A DNA stretch of 64,000 nucleotides from Enhydrobacter aerosaccus (GTDB lineage Bacteria > Pseudomonadota > Alphaproteobacteria > Reyranellales > Reyranellaceae), in assembly GCF_900167455.1 (NCBI RefSeq), contig NZ_FUWJ01000001.1, positions 1,612,001-1,676,000 on the forward strand, read 5' to 3'. Below the pieces are notes generated by a model. The model saw only the letters and a program-made list of their open reading frames with translations, was not told the origin of the DNA and ran no database searches. Position 1 is the first letter of the stretch. The number at the start of each line of letters is the position of its first letter. The position numbers and the translations under genes are program-made. Positions 27,455 through 37,516 of this stretch are shown here, piece by piece.

Positions 27455-27531
27455 TGGTAGCTGGGGGCGGACTTGAACCGCCGACCCCGGCATTATGAGT
27501 GCCGTGCTCTAACCAGCTGAGCTACCCAGCC
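27455..27531 (-). tRNA. tRNA-Met (anticodon CAT), elongator type
   Basis: The 77 bases on the minus strand fold as a full cloverleaf: acceptor G-G-C-T-G-G-G paired with C-C-C-A-G-C-T (one G-U), D arm GCTC/GAGC with GCTGGTTA loop, anticodon stem CGGCA/TGCCG with loop CTCATAA, T arm GGCGG/CCGCC with TTCAAGT, and encoded CCA. The sequence resembles elongator tRNA-Met; an Ile2 (lysidine) identity is less likely. It begins 57 bases from the phosphatase gene end. Confidence 0.95.
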
Positions 27532-27542
27532 ATGGGTGGGCG

Positions 27543-27572
27543 GTATTAAGCGGCGACGCGGCAGCCTGTCAA
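27543..27572 (-). promoter_or_regulatory. Promoter of tRNA-Met
   Basis: On the minus strand TTGACA (27567-27572) and TAATAC (27543-27548) are 18 bases apart, ending 12 bases before the tRNA 5' end. The -35 is a perfect sigma70 consensus, the -10 partial. Spacing places the start point just ahead of the tRNA. Confidence 0.65.
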
Positions 27573-27587
27573 GGAAGCCGAATGCCT

Positions 27588-28853
27588 TCACGGCACGATA
27601 GGTCTGCCGTCCATCCCGTCGGCCGGCAGCCCGAGAAAATGCAGGATCGTCGGCGCGATATCCACCAGGCTGGTGGGACGTTCGACCAAGCCGGCCCCGA
27701 AGTCGGGATGGACTACAGTCAGGAACGGGCGGGTCTCTCCAGGCCCCAGGCCACCGTGATGGCCGCACCCGATCTCGGGCGTCCCCTCGCCGTCTTCGAT
27801 CAGCCACCGTGTACCGGTCACGCCATAGGGATTGACCTCTTCGTGCCGCGCCGTGTCGACGGCGGCAACGAGGGTGTCGGCGAACAAGCCTGTCTGTGCC
27901 AGCGCCTCTCCCGTCAGGATCGCGCCAGCCCAGGGTTCGCGCTCCAGCCTCGGCAAAAGACTCTGCAATGCCGGACGGGCGTCCGCCGTCGCGTAAAGGA
28001 GCGCGGAGGTCCCCTGGGAGGCGACCCCGACGCGGCCCTGCCGCACCTCGACTTCGAGGCCGTTGGCGCTAAGCCAGTTCCCGACATGGATGGATCGGCC
28101 AATGGTCTCGTGGCCGTGATCGGAGCCGATGAGCAGAAGTGTGTCGAAACGATCCTCGTGCGCCCTTATCGCCTCGACGACCATGGTCACCAGTTCGTCC
28201 GTCACCTTCAATGCATGCAGATGCTGCGGCGAACCCAGGGCGTCGTGGTGGAGGGTCAGGTCGGGGTTCGCCAGCCACAGAATGCCCAGCTTGACGCCGT
28301 CCGCGGGCACCAACTCCCGGCAAAACCGTTGCGCGGTCACCATGTCGCCGTCGAGGTCGTGGCTGACGTCGAGATGGCCTTCCCCATTCAACGGCACGCC
28401 ACCGGGTCCGAACGATCCGGCGCGGTGGCGCACAATCCCGAAATGGTCGGGATCGAGAAAATAGGCTGCCCCCGGCGATACGTTCGAGTAGGCGATCTGG
28501 CCACCGACGGGGGCAAGCCGTTCAGCCAGCGTTGGCATTCGTAACGTCTGTCCCGTGACTCGCCGCAGGGTCTGGCGGAAGGAAGCCACGCCGGCGTTGT
28601 GCACGACGATGCGTCCGTCCTCCACCAATGCCATCTGGTTTCCTTCGAGGCCATGCTGGCCGGGAAAGCAACCCGTCGCGATCGAGGCCGCCGAAACGCG
28701 CGTGACGGAGGGAAAGACCGCGCGATGGTTGCCAGCACTTCGATGCTGCCTTCGAAGGGCCGCCAGCGTGGGAGTATGCGCGTCGTTGATCCACTCGTTG
28801 CCTAGCCCATCACAGACGAGGAGGATTGCCCGGCGGTAGCGCGGTTCAGTCAT
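27588..28853 (-). CDS. Alkaline-phosphatase-superfamily phosphodiesterase/nucleotide pyrophosphatase-like enzyme
   Basis: 421 residues. Metal and nucleophile sites of the superfamily are visible: D in L-L-V-C-D-G-L-G-N, nucleophile T in F-P-S-V-T-R-V-S-A-A-S-I-A-T-G, D/H pair in I-G-S-D-H-G-H-E-T-I-G, and a late H in G-C-G-H-H-G-G. The phosphodiesterase/nucleotide pyrophosphatase branch (PF01663 type) fits best; the physiological ester is unknown. No signal peptide, so it is cytoplasmic as read. It runs in the same direction as the Bug-type binding protein upstream (38-base gap), possibly a small operon. Confidence 0.8.
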   Translation of the reverse strand: MTEPRYRRAILLVCDGLGNEWINDAHTPTLAALRRQHRSAGNHRAVFPSVTRVSAASIATGCFPGQHGLEGNQMALVEDGRIVVHNAGVASFRQTLRRVTGQTLRMPTLAERLAPVGGQIAYSNVSPGAAYFLDPDHFGIVRHRAGSFGPGGVPLNGEGHLDVSHDLDGDMVTAQRFCRELVPADGVKLGILWLANPDLTLHHDALGSPQHLHALKVTDELVTMVVEAIRAHEDRFDTLLLIGSDHGHETIGRSIHVGNWLSANGLEVEVRQGRVGVASQGTSALLYATADARPALQSLLPRLEREPWAGAILTGEALAQTGLFADTLVAAVDTARHEEVNPYGVTGTRWLIEDGEGTPEIGCGHHGGLGPGETRPFLTVVHPDFGAGLVERPTSLVDIAPTILHFLGLPADGMDGRPIVP

Positions 28854-28891
28854 GATGGCATCATAGAGGATATTGCCGAGCGAGCGGGCTG

Positions 28892-29899
28892 CTACTCTGG
28901 TTGAATTCCGGCATCCGCAACGATCCGGTCGCTTTTCGCGATCTCCGCCTGCACATATTCCCGGAACGCTGCCGGCGTCGAGCCGACCGGCACGGCTCCC
29001 TGATCCCGCAAGGCAGCCTGGACATCGCTCGCCTGCAAGGCGGCGATCAGACTCTGGTGCAGGCGTGCGATGACGTCGTTGGGCGTCCCCTTGGGAACGG
29101 CCATGCCAACCCAGGTATTGAACTCGTAACCCGGATAGCCGAGTTCGGCCATCGTCGGCACATCGGGCAGCGCTTCCGACCGAACCGCTGACGTCACCGC
29201 AAGGGCTCGAAGCTTCCCGGACTTCACCAGCGGCACCGCCGGCGGCACGCTGCTGACGGCCATATCGAGATGGCCACCGACAGCGTCCTGCACCAACGGC
29301 CCAGAGCCCTTGTACGGAACATGGAGAAGCTTGACCTTGGCCATGCTCGACAAAAGTTCGGCAGCCAGATGCTGAGGGCTGCCACTACCGATGGATCCAT
29401 AGCTGACCGACGCCGGCTTCCGGCCGGCAGCATCGATGAGCTCACGGAGCGACTGATTGCTGGATGTCGGTGCAACGAAGACCAGGGGAAAAACCGCGAC
29501 AAGGCTGACCGGCTCGAAATCGGCGCGGGGATCGTAGGTCATGTTCCTGAACAGGCTGGCATTGATTGCCATTTCGCTCGCCGCCCCGAACAGGACCGTG
29601 TAGCCATCCGGCATACCTTTGGCGACGACGGCCGCACCGATCATGCCGGTGGCACCGGGCTTGTTCTCGATGATCACAGACTGCCCCAAGGCCTCGGACA
29701 TCCGCTGCGCCATCGCTCGGCCGGTGATGTCGGTCCCGCCGCCCGGCGGATAGGGAATCACGAGCTTGATCGGCCTGCTGGGATAGGCAGCCGACTGCGC
29801 GAGCGTCGATGCGGGTATGCTCCCCAGGCCGAGAGCAAAAGCGAAAGCACGTAGGTGGTCCCGCCGCGACCAGAAGCGATTGAAGCCGTCCTGTGACAT
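28892..29899 (-). CDS. Tripartite tricarboxylate transporter (Bug/TctC) solute-binding protein
   Basis: 335 residues. Signal peptide (L-R-A-F-A-F-A-L-G-L-G, cleavage after A-Q-S-A). The mature N-terminus has Y-P-S-R-P-I-K-L-V-I-P-Y-P-P-G-G-G-T-D, the hallmark of the Bug family, followed by I-I-E-N-K-P-G-A-T-G-M-I-G and P-D-G-Y-T-V-L-F-G. These periplasmic proteins bind carboxylates. No TctA/TctB membrane genes are adjacent, so it is an orphan of the type expanded in beta- and alphaproteobacteria. Confidence 0.92.
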   Translation of the reverse strand: MSQDGFNRFWSRRDHLRAFAFALGLGSIPASTLAQSAAYPSRPIKLVIPYPPGGGTDITGRAMAQRMSEALGQSVIIENKPGATGMIGAAVVAKGMPDGYTVLFGAASEMAINASLFRNMTYDPRADFEPVSLVAVFPLVFVAPTSSNQSLRELIDAAGRKPASVSYGSIGSGSPQHLAAELLSSMAKVKLLHVPYKGSGPLVQDAVGGHLDMAVSSVPPAVPLVKSGKLRALAVTSAVRSEALPDVPTMAELGYPGYEFNTWVGMAVPKGTPNDVIARLHQSLIAALQASDVQAALRDQGAVPVGSTPAAFREYVQAEIAKSDRIVADAGIQPE

Positions 29900-29955
29900 G
29901 GCGGCCTTATCGGGCCGTGTCGTGACGACGTGATGACAGAACGAGGTACCTGCCG

Positions 29956-31083
29956 TCAGGCCCAGCGGCGAATGAAGCCTCCGCCCAAAACGCGCTCGCC
30001 CTTCTCCACATCGTAGATCACGCAGGCCTGTCCCGGCGACACGCCGATTTCCGGTTCGGCAAACCGAACGGCGACCTGGGAGCCATTGCGTGAGACGGTT
30101 GCCGGCCGCAGGGATTGAGAGGATCGGACTCGAGCCTGTACAGGCAAAGAACCGTCGAAGTCCGGCCCCAGCCAGTTCACATCATCGAGCATGATCTCGT
30201 TGCGGCCGAGCGCCGAGCGCGGGCCGACGATCACGCGCCGCGTTTCGGGCTCCAGCCTGACGACAAAGAGCGGCTCGTTGTTGGTTCCCGACCGCTCGCC
30301 GATGGCCAATCCGCGCCGCTGGCCCACAGTGAAGCGCACGATGCCCTCGTGTCGGCCCAGCACTCGCCCACTCATGTCGACGATCTCGCCGGGATCGTTC
30401 GCTTCGGGTCGCAGCTTCTGGACCACCGCCGCATAATCCCGGTTCGGAACGAAGCAGATGTCCTGGCTGTCGGGCTTCTCGGCCACATCCAGGTCGAAGC
30501 GTTCGGCAATCGCCCGCGTTTCGGCCTTGGAGAGATGCCCCAGCGGAAAGCGCAGGAAGGCGAGCTGTTCGCCGGTGGTGCCGAACAGGAAGTAGCTCTG
30601 ATCGCGCGCCGGATCGGCACCACGATGCAGTTCGGGGCCAGCCTCACCCATCACTCGACGCACATAGTGGCCGGTCGCCAGCGCCTCGGCACCAAGCTCA
30701 CGAGCGGTCCTCAGGAGATCGCGGAACTTTACGGTGCGATTGCACGCGATGCAGGGGACAGGCGTTTCACCGCGCAGGTACGAGTCGGCAAAAGCCTCCA
30801 TCACGTCGTTGCGGAACCGGCTTTCGTAGTCGAGCACGTAATGCGGGATGCCAAGCCTTTCGGCGACCTGCCGCGCGTCGCGGATGTCCTGACCGGCACA
30901 GCAGCTGCCGGCCTTCCCGATCGCCGCGCCGTGGTCGTAGAGCTGCAGCGTGATGCCCACGACGTCATACCCCTGCTCCTTGAGCAGGGCCGCGGTGACG
31001 GACGAGTCGACGCCACCGGACATGGCAACCACCACGCGGGTGTCGCGCGGTGTCTTGTCGATCCCGAGAGAGTTCGAAGCCAT
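29956..31083 (-). CDS. mnmA: tRNA-specific 2-thiouridylase MnmA
   Basis: 375 residues. PP-loop A-M-S-G-G-V-D-S-S for ATP, catalytic Cys in [10 protein letters not shown] and second Cys in S-Q-D-I-C-F-V-P, the pair that activates and transfers sulfur to U34 of tRNA Glu/Gln/Lys. The start at 31083 is followed by the normal N-terminus; the open frame above it overlaps a glycine-zipper lipoprotein in antisense. MnmA takes sulfur that originates from a cysteine desulfurase, and two such enzymes are encoded 6-8 kb away in the isc operon. Confidence 0.95.
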   Translation of the reverse strand: MASNSLGIDKTPRDTRVVVAMSGGVDSSVTAALLKEQGYDVVGITLQLYDHGAAIGKAGSCCAGQDIRDARQVAERLGIPHYVLDYESRFRNDVMEAFADSYLRGETPVPCIACNRTVKFRDLLRTARELGAEALATGHYVRRVMGEAGPELHRGADPARDQSYFLFGTTGEQLAFLRFPLGHLSKAETRAIAERFDLDVAEKPDSQDICFVPNRDYAAVVQKLRPEANDPGEIVDMSGRVLGRHEGIVRFTVGQRRGLAIGERSGTNNEPLFVVRLEPETRRVIVGPRSALGRNEIMLDDVNWLGPDFDGSLPVQARVRSSQSLRPATVSRNGSQVAVRFAEPEIGVSPGQACVIYDVEKGERVLGGGFIRRWA

Positions 31084-31129
31084 GGCCAGGCCTATATAGG
31101 ACCCGGCCGCTGCCGCCGCCAGCCGGTCG

Positions 31130-31633
31130 CTAATCCCGCCGATAGCTGGTATCGCGCACGGCCTTGGCGACACCATGGCTGTCATAGACCACGACCACCC
31201 GATCACCCATCTGCACGTCACCGTCGTCTGGTTGGGCGATCGTGACTTTGGAGCCATCATCCTTCTGGACGGTCACCTCGATACCGCGGCGGGTCCCGCC
31301 GTTTCGATCGATGGCGGTACCGGCAATGGCACCACCGACGGCTCCCAGAACACCACCGAGGACCGCGCTCCCGGCGTTATGGCCGATCGCAGCCCCTGTG
31401 ATGGCGCCACCTGCGGCGCCGAGACCGCCGCCGACCAACGTCCCCTGACTGACACCCGAGCCGGTCGATCCTGAAAGTGGGACTTCCCGAATGGAGACCA
31501 CCCGTCCCGTCTCGCCGCGATAGCCGCTGGCGTTCTGCACCACGCCGGGCCGGACGCCTTGATTCTCGCACGCACCCAACGTCGTCGCGAGTGCCAGGGG
31601 CACAAGCAGACCGAGAAGCCACTTAACCGACAT
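31130..31633 (-). CDS. Glycine-zipper 2TM-domain lipoprotein (SlyB-like), copy 1
   Basis: 167 residues from the ATG at 31633. Signal segment [14 protein letters not shown] with lipobox L-G-A-C. Then V-V-S-I-R-E-V-P-L, two Gly/Ala zipper helices ([15 protein letters not shown] and [11 protein letters not shown]), and a C-terminal [12 protein letters not shown]. It is an outer-membrane lipoprotein of the SlyB/Pcp group, thought to stabilise the membrane. Its neighbour on the same strand is a close paralogue. Confidence 0.85.
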   Translation of the reverse strand: MSVKWLLGLLVPLALATTLGACENQGVRPGVVQNASGYRGETGRVVSIREVPLSGSTGSGVSQGTLVGGGLGAAGGAITGAAIGHNAGSAVLGGVLGAVGGAIAGTAIDRNGGTRRGIEVTVQKDDGSKVTIAQPDDGDVQMGDRVVVVYDSHGVAKAVRDTSYRRD

Positions 31634-31676
31634 CAAAAATCCCTCTCTCCGTGCGCCAAGTCCAAACGGCAGGAAA

Positions 31677-32306
31677 TCAATCAGGGTTTCGGGAGGTATC
31701 GCGGACCACCTGGGCGACGCCGTTCCGGCCTTGCACGACCTGTACGCGGTCTCCGAGTTGGATATCCCCGTCATCGCGCTGCGCAATCGTGACCTTGGAG
31801 CCGTCGTCCTTCTGGACAGTCACCTCGATGCCGCGACCGCCGCCGCCGTCTCCATGGCGGCCGTCGAAGATCGAACCGGCGATCGCACCGCCCACGGCGC
31901 CGAGAATGCCGCCGACGATGCCGCTTCCTACCGTCTGCCCCGTCACGGCACCGAGGACCGCACCGCCGACGCCGCCCAGAAATCCGCCGATAACGGAGCC
32001 GTTGCCGGAGCCGCCGCCGCCCTGCAGCCCCACTTCGTTGATGGACACGACCCGACCGCTCTCGCCAGGAACGGCCGCAGCTTGCTGAGGCGACACGGCT
32101 GTCCCGCCCGAAGTCGCGCCCGCGGAGGCGGATGCATTCTGCACATAGACGCCTTGGCTCTGGCTCGGAATGCCGGCTTGGTTGTAGGTGCTGGGCGGTC
32201 CCGAGCGGCTGACGATCCCAGGCTGGACGCCGTTGGACGCACAGGCCCCGACGCTCGCTGCCAACAAAAGTGCAGTCGCCGCGCCCTTAAGTGCCTTTCC
32301 CCTCAT
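31677..32306 (-). CDS. Glycine-zipper 2TM-domain lipoprotein (SlyB-like), copy 2
   Basis: 209 residues. The ATG at 32306 follows GGAGGGG. Lipobox V-G-A-C, a longer linker than copy 1 rich in Ser/Gln/Ala (residues 30-75), then V-V-S-I-N-E-V, a double glycine zipper (G-G-F-L-G-G-V-G-G-A-V-L and [10 protein letters not shown]), and the same C-terminal [17 protein letters not shown]. The zipper and tail are nearly identical in the two copies while the linkers differ, so the duplication is clear. 43 bases separate the genes. Confidence 0.85.
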   Translation of the reverse strand: MRGKALKGAATALLLAASVGACASNGVQPGIVSRSGPPSTYNQAGIPSQSQGVYVQNASASAGATSGGTAVSPQQAAAVPGESGRVVSINEVGLQGGGGSGNGSVIGGFLGGVGGAVLGAVTGQTVGSGIVGGILGAVGGAIAGSIFDGRHGDGGGGRGIEVTVQKDDGSKVTIAQRDDGDIQLGDRVQVVQGRNGVAQVVRDTSRNPD

Positions 32307-32363
32307 GGACCCCTCCACAGCCACTTTAAGGCACGAATCCGGGCCGAATTGGGGCAGGTTCCA

Positions 32364-32570
32364 CTACCCCCGTTCGTCGATCCACGCCGCCTGGATGGCC
32401 TCGAGAATCTTCTCGTTGGACCGGCTCGGATCATCGCCGAAAGCAGGCAGCTCCACCACCCAGCGATGGAGATCGGTGAAGCGCAGGTTCACATTATCGA
32501 CCTCGGGATGGCGCTCCTCAAGTTCGATGGCAATGTCGCGCACGTCCGTCCAGCGCAGCTTTCCCGCCAT
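32364..32570 (-). CDS. iscX: IscX-like Fe-S assembly protein
   Basis: 68 residues, matching IscX length. Recognisable segments: L-R-W-T-D-V-R-D-I-A-I-E-L, H-P-E-V-D-N-V-N-L-R-F-T-D-L and W-I-D-E-R. IscX is a small acidic iron- and IscS-binding protein that tunes cluster assembly. Last gene of the isc operon, 11 bases after fdx. The reading was chosen from its ATG at 32570; the open frame continues upstream into fdx but is a shadow. Confidence 0.9.
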   Translation of the reverse strand: MAGKLRWTDVRDIAIELEERHPEVDNVNLRFTDLHRWVVELPAFGDDPSRSNEKILEAIQAAWIDERG

Positions 32571-32581
32571 CGCGGCAACTC

Positions 32582-32917
32582 CTACTTGTCGACCATCATG
32601 TTCCGGGTAGCAGCCGGCAGTTTCACCACCAGCCCGTCGAGCGCCTCGGTTATGCGGATCTGACACCCCAACCGGGACGTATGGGTCAGGCCGAAAGCGA
32701 GATCCAGCATGTCCTCTTCGTCTTCGCTGGCCGGTGACAGCTTGTCGAACCATTCGGGCTCGACCACGACGTGGCAGGTCGAGCAAGCGAGCGAGCCTTC
32801 ACAGGCCCCCTCGATATCGACTCCATTGCGGTGGGCAATCTCAAGGACCGAAAGACCGATCGGCGCATCCACTTCCTTGCGCGACCCGTCCTTCAGAATG
32901 AAAGTCATCTTCGGCAT
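32582..32917 (-). CDS. fdx: ISC-type 2Fe-2S ferredoxin
   Basis: 111 residues with the adrenodoxin-type cluster ligands C39, C45, C48 and C85 (C-x5-C-x2-C...C) and the motif [14 protein letters not shown]. It donates electrons for cluster assembly on IscU. It lies 14 bases after hscA and 11 before iscX. Confidence 0.96.
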   Translation of the reverse strand: MPKMTFILKDGSRKEVDAPIGLSVLEIAHRNGVDIEGACEGSLACSTCHVVVEPEWFDKLSPASEDEEDMLDLAFGLTHTSRLGCQIRITEALDGLVVKLPAATRNMMVDK

Positions 32918-32931
32918 ACAGACAGACCTCG

Positions 32932-34827
32932 TTATTCGCCGACACGGCGCTCCAAGTCACTCATCGACAACCCCGCCAGCGCCTCGCGAATACCACGATC
33001 CATACGCCGTTCGGCAAAAGGCTTGGAAAGCGACTCCAGGCTTTCCGCCGCCGCAGTGATTTCGTCACGATCTTCCCCGGCTATCGCTTTGTCGACGCGG
33101 TCACGTGCCGCGTCGATGGCCGCTCTTTCTTCGATTGAGAGCAAATTGCCGTCCTTGGCCAAGGCCGCTTCCAGGGCAAGCAGATTGCGCCTGGCTTCGA
33201 CACGCGATTCGGTAAGCAATCGCCGCGCGACATCCTCCTCTGCATGCTCCAGGCTTTCGTACAGCATGTCCGCCATGTCGTCCTGGCTCAGGCCGTAGGA
33301 TGGTTTGACCTCGATCCGTTGCTCCACGCCCGTGGTGCGCTCCTGCGCCGATACCGTCAGCAGACCGTCGGCGTCCACGGCAAAGGTCACCCGGATCCGG
33401 GCGGCGCCCGCGGCCATCGGTGGAATGCCGGTAAGTTCGAAGCGTGCCAGGCTGCGGCAATCGTCGACCATCTCGCGCTCGCCCTGCACCACATGGATGG
33501 CCATCGCCGTCTGGCCATCCTGATAGGTGGTGAAGTCCTGCGCGAGCTGTACTGGGATGGGGGTATTGCGAGGAACGACCTTCTCGACCATCCCTCCCAT
33601 CGTCTCCAGTCCGAGAGACAGCGGCGTCACATCGAGCAGCAGCGTGTCCGATCCCCCGGTCAATGCCTCCGCCTGCAGGGCTGCCCCCAGCGCCACCACC
33701 TCGTCGGGGTCGATGTCCATAAGCGGCGGCTTGCCAATCAACCCGGCGACGCGCTCGCGCACCAACCGGACCCGCGTCGAGCCACCGACCAGTACGATGC
33801 CATCGATCTTGGAAACCTCCATCGCCGCATCGGCCAGAACCTGCCGCGCGATATCGAGAGTCTGTTCGACGTAGCCGCCAATCGCGTCTTCAAATTCCTC
33901 GAGGGTGACGACGTGGAACGACGGTTTGCTGCCGAGTTCAAGTCTACCAGAAGTCTTGTCCCGACTGGACAGTTGCTCCTTCATCTGACGCGCCAGCGCC
34001 AGGGCGATCTTCACCGCGGCTTCGTCGATCCGGTCCTCGATGCCGTCCCGCTTGCGCTCCATGAGCATCCGCTCGGCGATCGTCCGATCGAAGTCGTCGC
34101 CGCCCAACGCCGTATCTCCGCCGGTCGCAAGCACCTGGAACACGCCCTTCTCCAGGCGCAGCAGAGAAAAGTCGAACGTGCCGCCACCAAGATCGTAAAC
34201 CGCGTACAGCCCCTCGGCTGCCTTATCGAGGCCATAAGCCAATGCGGCCGCCGTCGGCTCGTTGACCAACCTCAAGACCTCGAGCCCTGCGACGCGGGCG
34301 GCATCGCGGGTCGCCGTCCGCGCCGCATCGTCGAAATAGGCCGGTACGGTGATCACGGCCCGCTCCACAGGCTTCTCGAGTGCCGCCTCGGCACGCGCGC
34401 GCAACGTCTTCAGAATCTCCGCCGAGATTTCGACCGGAGACCGCGCCCTGCCACCGACGCGCAGTTTCACCATGTCGCTTTCGCCGGTACCTGGCTCGAT
34501 TTCGTAGGGCAGTACACCTGCCACGGCCTGAACGTCGCGAGCGCCTCGTCCCATGAGTCGCTTCACCGACGCCACGACACGATCCGGCTCGGAAGCCATC
34601 AAGCCCCGAGCCTGGTCTCCGACCAGTACGCCGCCCGCCGCCGGATAGGCGACGACCGACGGCACCAGGGAGTTGCCCGCCTCGTCATGCAGCGCCGCAG
34701 GCTTGCCATCGCGCGCGATCGCGACGACGGAATTGGTCGTGCCGAGATCGATGCCGACGGCCAGTGCTTCCTCGCCCGCATGCGGCAAGGGTGTCTCGCC
34801 CGGCTCATGGATCTCCAGCAGCGTCAT
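32932..34827 (-). CDS. hscA: Fe-S assembly Hsp70 chaperone HscA
   Basis: 631 residues. The ATPase domain opens with [13 protein letters not shown], continues with [13 protein letters not shown] and [13 protein letters not shown], and the substrate domain holds [12 protein letters not shown]. HscA binds the L-P-P-V-K motif of IscU (present in IscU here at 99-103) and promotes cluster transfer. The start overlaps the hscB stop by 4 bases. Confidence 0.97.
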   Translation of the reverse strand: MTLLEIHEPGETPLPHAGEEALAVGIDLGTTNSVVAIARDGKPAALHDEAGNSLVPSVVAYPAAGGVLVGDQARGLMASEPDRVVASVKRLMGRGARDVQAVAGVLPYEIEPGTGESDMVKLRVGGRARSPVEISAEILKTLRARAEAALEKPVERAVITVPAYFDDAARTATRDAARVAGLEVLRLVNEPTAAALAYGLDKAAEGLYAVYDLGGGTFDFSLLRLEKGVFQVLATGGDTALGGDDFDRTIAERMLMERKRDGIEDRIDEAAVKIALALARQMKEQLSSRDKTSGRLELGSKPSFHVVTLEEFEDAIGGYVEQTLDIARQVLADAAMEVSKIDGIVLVGGSTRVRLVRERVAGLIGKPPLMDIDPDEVVALGAALQAEALTGGSDTLLLDVTPLSLGLETMGGMVEKVVPRNTPIPVQLAQDFTTYQDGQTAMAIHVVQGEREMVDDCRSLARFELTGIPPMAAGAARIRVTFAVDADGLLTVSAQERTTGVEQRIEVKPSYGLSQDDMADMLYESLEHAEEDVARRLLTESRVEARRNLLALEAALAKDGNLLSIEERAAIDAARDRVDKAIAGEDRDEITAAAESLESLSKPFAERRMDRGIREALAGLSMSDLERRVGE

Positions 34828-35348
34828 CCGTTTGCGATCCCAACTTTCTTGACCAAATTCGCCCGTCGCCCTTGGGCTTCCTCGGCGAACTTGTCGAGAT
34901 AGCGCAGCCGAAGCAGCGCCTTTCTGATGGCGGGCTTGTCGTCCCGCAAGAACAAACTTCCCAGAGCTGTCAGCGCTTGCTGACTCTGCTGCCGAGCTTG
35001 ATCGGCAAGCGAATCGATGGCCTCGATCGTGGTCGCGTCGTGCAGTGCCTCGCGCGATTCCATCGCTTCCATCAGAAGCTCAGGATCATCGATGGTCTTG
35101 CCGTCGCCCGGCAGTTCGACGCCTTTCAGGCCAGCCAAGTAGACCGCCCGCGCCAGCGGGTCCTTCAATGTCCGATAGGCATCGTTGAGCGCGGCCGCCT
35201 CCGTTGAGGCTCGCGCCCGTTCCTCAGCCGGCTTGCCGACGAACCGATCCGGGTGCCATCGGCGCTGAAGTGCGAAGTAAGCCTTGTCGAGAACCGCAGG
35301 CTCCAGGTCGAGCGCCGCCGGCACTCCCAGCCGCGCGAAATGATCCAT
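34824..35348 (-). CDS. hscB: Fe-S assembly co-chaperone HscB
   Basis: 174 residues. J-domain with R-R-W-H-P-D-R-F, the H-P-D tripeptide that stimulates HscA ATPase, followed by a C-terminal helical bundle (L-L-L-R-L-R-Y-L-D-K-F region) that holds IscU. Between iscA (18-base gap) and hscA (4-base overlap). Confidence 0.95.
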   Translation of the reverse strand: MDHFARLGVPAALDLEPAVLDKAYFALQRRWHPDRFVGKPAEERARASTEAAALNDAYRTLKDPLARAVYLAGLKGVELPGDGKTIDDPELLMEAMESREALHDATTIEAIDSLADQARQQSQQALTALGSLFLRDDKPAIRKALLRLRYLDKFAEEAQGRRANLVKKVGIANG

Positions 35349-35366
35349 GGCCCGATTGCTTCACTG

Positions 35367-35774
35367 TCAGACGTGGAAGGATTCGCCACAACCGCAGCGG
35401 CCCTTTTCGTTGGGGTTCTTGAAGACGAACCCCGACTTCAGCTTCTCTTCCTGGTAGTCCATCTCGGTCCCGATCAGGAACAACGAAGCCTTCGGGTCGA
35501 TCAGAATCTTGAGCCCGCTGGTCTCGACAACCTCGTCCATCGGCTCCTGCTTGTCGGCGAATTCAAGCGTGTAGGACAAACCCGAGCAGCCCTTGGAGCG
35601 CACGCCGATCCGAACGCCCGCGGTCGGCTTGCCGCGCCCCTCGATGAGCGCTCTGACGCGCTCGGCGGCGGCTGGCGTGACGGTCATCACCTGAGGACGC
35701 GGCCGTCTCGGCCGAGCCGCTGGCGGCGCGCCGGCAGCGGCCTTGGCAACGTCGGTGGTCGTGGACGTGCTCAT
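35367..35774 (-). CDS. iscA: A-type Fe-S carrier protein IscA
   Basis: 135 residues if started at M-S-T-S-T-T-T-D (35774); an ATG 4 codons earlier is also open. The N-terminal 30 residues are an Ala/Pro/Arg-rich extension not usual in IscA. The core has the three conserved Cys of the family: G-V-R-S-K-G-C-S-G-L-S-Y and C-G-C-G-E-S-F near the C-terminus. Its place between iscU and hscB supports IscA rather than ErpA. Confidence 0.93.
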   Translation of the reverse strand: MSTSTTTDVAKAAAGAPPAARPRRPRPQVMTVTPAAAERVRALIEGRGKPTAGVRIGVRSKGCSGLSYTLEFADKQEPMDEVVETSGLKILIDPKASLFLIGTEMDYQEEKLKSGFVFKNPNEKGRCGCGESFHV

Positions 35775-35794
35775 ACTCTGCTCCAAACCCTTTG

Positions 35795-36232
35795 CTACTC
35801 GGCGACCGCTTCCTGGCGCTCGACCTCATTGTCGTCAGGCTTCGCAAATTTCTGTGCAGCCTTTGCACGGTAATCCGCGATGGCGGCCTTGATGGCGTCC
35901 TCGGCCAGAACGGAGCAATGGATCTTCACGGGAGGCAGAGCCAGATGCTTGGCGATATCTGTATTCTTGATCGTCTCGGCCTCGTCGATGGTCTTTCCCT
36001 TGACCCACTCGGTGACCAGCGACGAAGACGCGATCGCCGAACCGCATCCGAAGGTCTTGAACTTCGCATCCTCGATCAGGCCATCGGCGCCGACCTTGAT
36101 CTGCAGCTTCATGACGTCGCCGCAGGCCGGGGCTCCGACCAGTCCCGTTCCGACATCCTCGGCATTCTTGTCGAGCGACCCGATGTTGCGGGGGTTCTCG
36201 TAGTGGTCGATCAGCTTTTCGCTGTAGGCCAT
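35795..36232 (-). CDS. iscU: Fe-S scaffold protein IscU
   Basis: 145 residues. Cluster ligands C37, C63, C106 with D39 in C-G-D, and chaperone site L-P-P-V-K at 99-103. IscU receives sulfur from IscS and iron to build 2Fe-2S/4Fe-4S clusters. A short charged C-terminal tail (after 125) is extra. 27 bases after iscS. Confidence 0.97.
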   Translation of the reverse strand: MAYSEKLIDHYENPRNIGSLDKNAEDVGTGLVGAPACGDVMKLQIKVGADGLIEDAKFKTFGCGSAIASSSLVTEWVKGKTIDEAETIKNTDIAKHLALPPVKIHCSVLAEDAIKAAIADYRAKAAQKFAKPDDNEVERQEAVAE

Positions 36233-36259
36233 GACACTCTCCTCAAGTTCGCGGACGAC

Positions 36260-37498
36260 CTAGTGGGCCGCCCATTCAATCGACTTCAGATCGATACCTT
36301 CCTGCGCCATCTCCCAGAGCGGGCTCATCTCGCGCAGCTTCGTGACGTGGCGCACCAGTTCGTCCACCGCCGTATCGACCTCCTGCTCCGTCGTGAAACG
36401 ACCGAGGCCGATGCGGAGCGACGTATGAGCCAATTCCTCCTCGACCCCGAGCGCACGCAGCACATAGCTGGGCTCCAGGGACGCCGAAGTACAAGCCGAG
36501 CCGGATGAAACCGACAGCCCCTTGATTCCCATCATCAGCGACTCGCCCTCGACATAGGCGAAGCTGATATTGAGGTTGCCGGGAATGCGGTGCTCCAGGT
36601 CACCGTTGACGAAGATCTCCGGCAACTTTGCCCGCAATCCCTTGAGCATCCGATCCTGCAGCCTCTTCAGCCGCTTGGCCTCGGCATCCATCTCCTTCGT
36701 GCAGATCTCGGCGGCCTCGCCCAGCCCGACGCAAAGCGGCGTCGGCAAGGTACCGGACCGGAAGCCCCGCTCCTGCCCGCCACCGACGATCAGCGGCACG
36801 AGCCGCACGCGCGGCTTGCGGCGGACATAGAGCGCGCCGATGCCCTTGGGGCCGTAAATCTTGTGGCCGGAGATGCTCATGAGGTCGATGTTCATCGCCT
36901 CGACATCGAGCGGAATCTTGCCTGCCGCCTGGGCAGCGTCGGTATGGAAGAACGTCTTCTTCTCACGGCAGATCTTGCCAATCTCGGCCAGCGGCTGGAT
37001 GACGCCGATCTCGTTGTTCACCGCCATGATCGAGACCACGACCGTCTTGTCCGTGATCGCCTCACGAAGTTGGTCGAGATCGATCAGGCCATTCTGCTGT
37101 ACCGGCAGATAGGTCACCTCGAAGCCCTGCTGCTCGAGATGGCGGCAAGTATCGAGCACGCACTTATGCTCTGTCACGGTCGTGACGATATGATTCTTGC
37201 GGTCCTTGTAGAACTCGGCGACGCCGCGAATGGCGAGGTTGTTGGACTCGGTGGCGCCGGAGGTGAAGATGACCTCCTTTTCATCTGCGCCGATCAGCTT
37301 GGCGACCTGGCCACGGGCCTTCTCCACGCCCTCTTCGGCCTCCCAGCCATAGGAATGGCTTCGGGAATGGGGATTGCCGAACTTGTACGTGAAGTACGGC
37401 ATCATGGCGTCCAGGACGCGCGGATCGAGCGGCGTGGTCGCCTGGTAATCGAGGTAGATCGGCTGATCGTTGCGCCGGACCTGCTGGAACGCTTTCAT
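36260..37498 (-). CDS. iscS: Cysteine desulfurase IscS
   Basis: 412 residues, PLP-dependent. PLP lysine in [10 protein letters not shown], the active Cys in the long loop [13 protein letters not shown], and [10 protein letters not shown] for PLP stacking. It extracts sulfur from cysteine for IscU and, by relay, for tRNA thiolation (MnmA). 18 bases downstream of a second desulfurase. Confidence 0.97.
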   Translation of the reverse strand: MKAFQQVRRNDQPIYLDYQATTPLDPRVLDAMMPYFTYKFGNPHSRSHSYGWEAEEGVEKARGQVAKLIGADEKEVIFTSGATESNNLAIRGVAEFYKDRKNHIVTTVTEHKCVLDTCRHLEQQGFEVTYLPVQQNGLIDLDQLREAITDKTVVVSIMAVNNEIGVIQPLAEIGKICREKKTFFHTDAAQAAGKIPLDVEAMNIDLMSISGHKIYGPKGIGALYVRRKPRVRLVPLIVGGGQERGFRSGTLPTPLCVGLGEAAEICTKEMDAEAKRLKRLQDRMLKGLRAKLPEIFVNGDLEHRIPGNLNISFAYVEGESLMMGIKGLSVSSGSACTSASLEPSYVLRALGVEEELAHTSLRIGLGRFTTEQEVDTAVDELVRHVTKLREMSPLWEMAQEGIDLKSIEWAAH

Positions 37499-37516
37499 GC
37501 TAACCCCTTGAATTCC

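Noticed and set aside
27455-27531. tRNA-Ile2 (CAU read as lysidine) identity
   Set aside because: The acceptor, D-arm and variable-loop sequence follow the elongator tRNA-Met pattern; Ile2 tRNAs differ in the acceptor stem.
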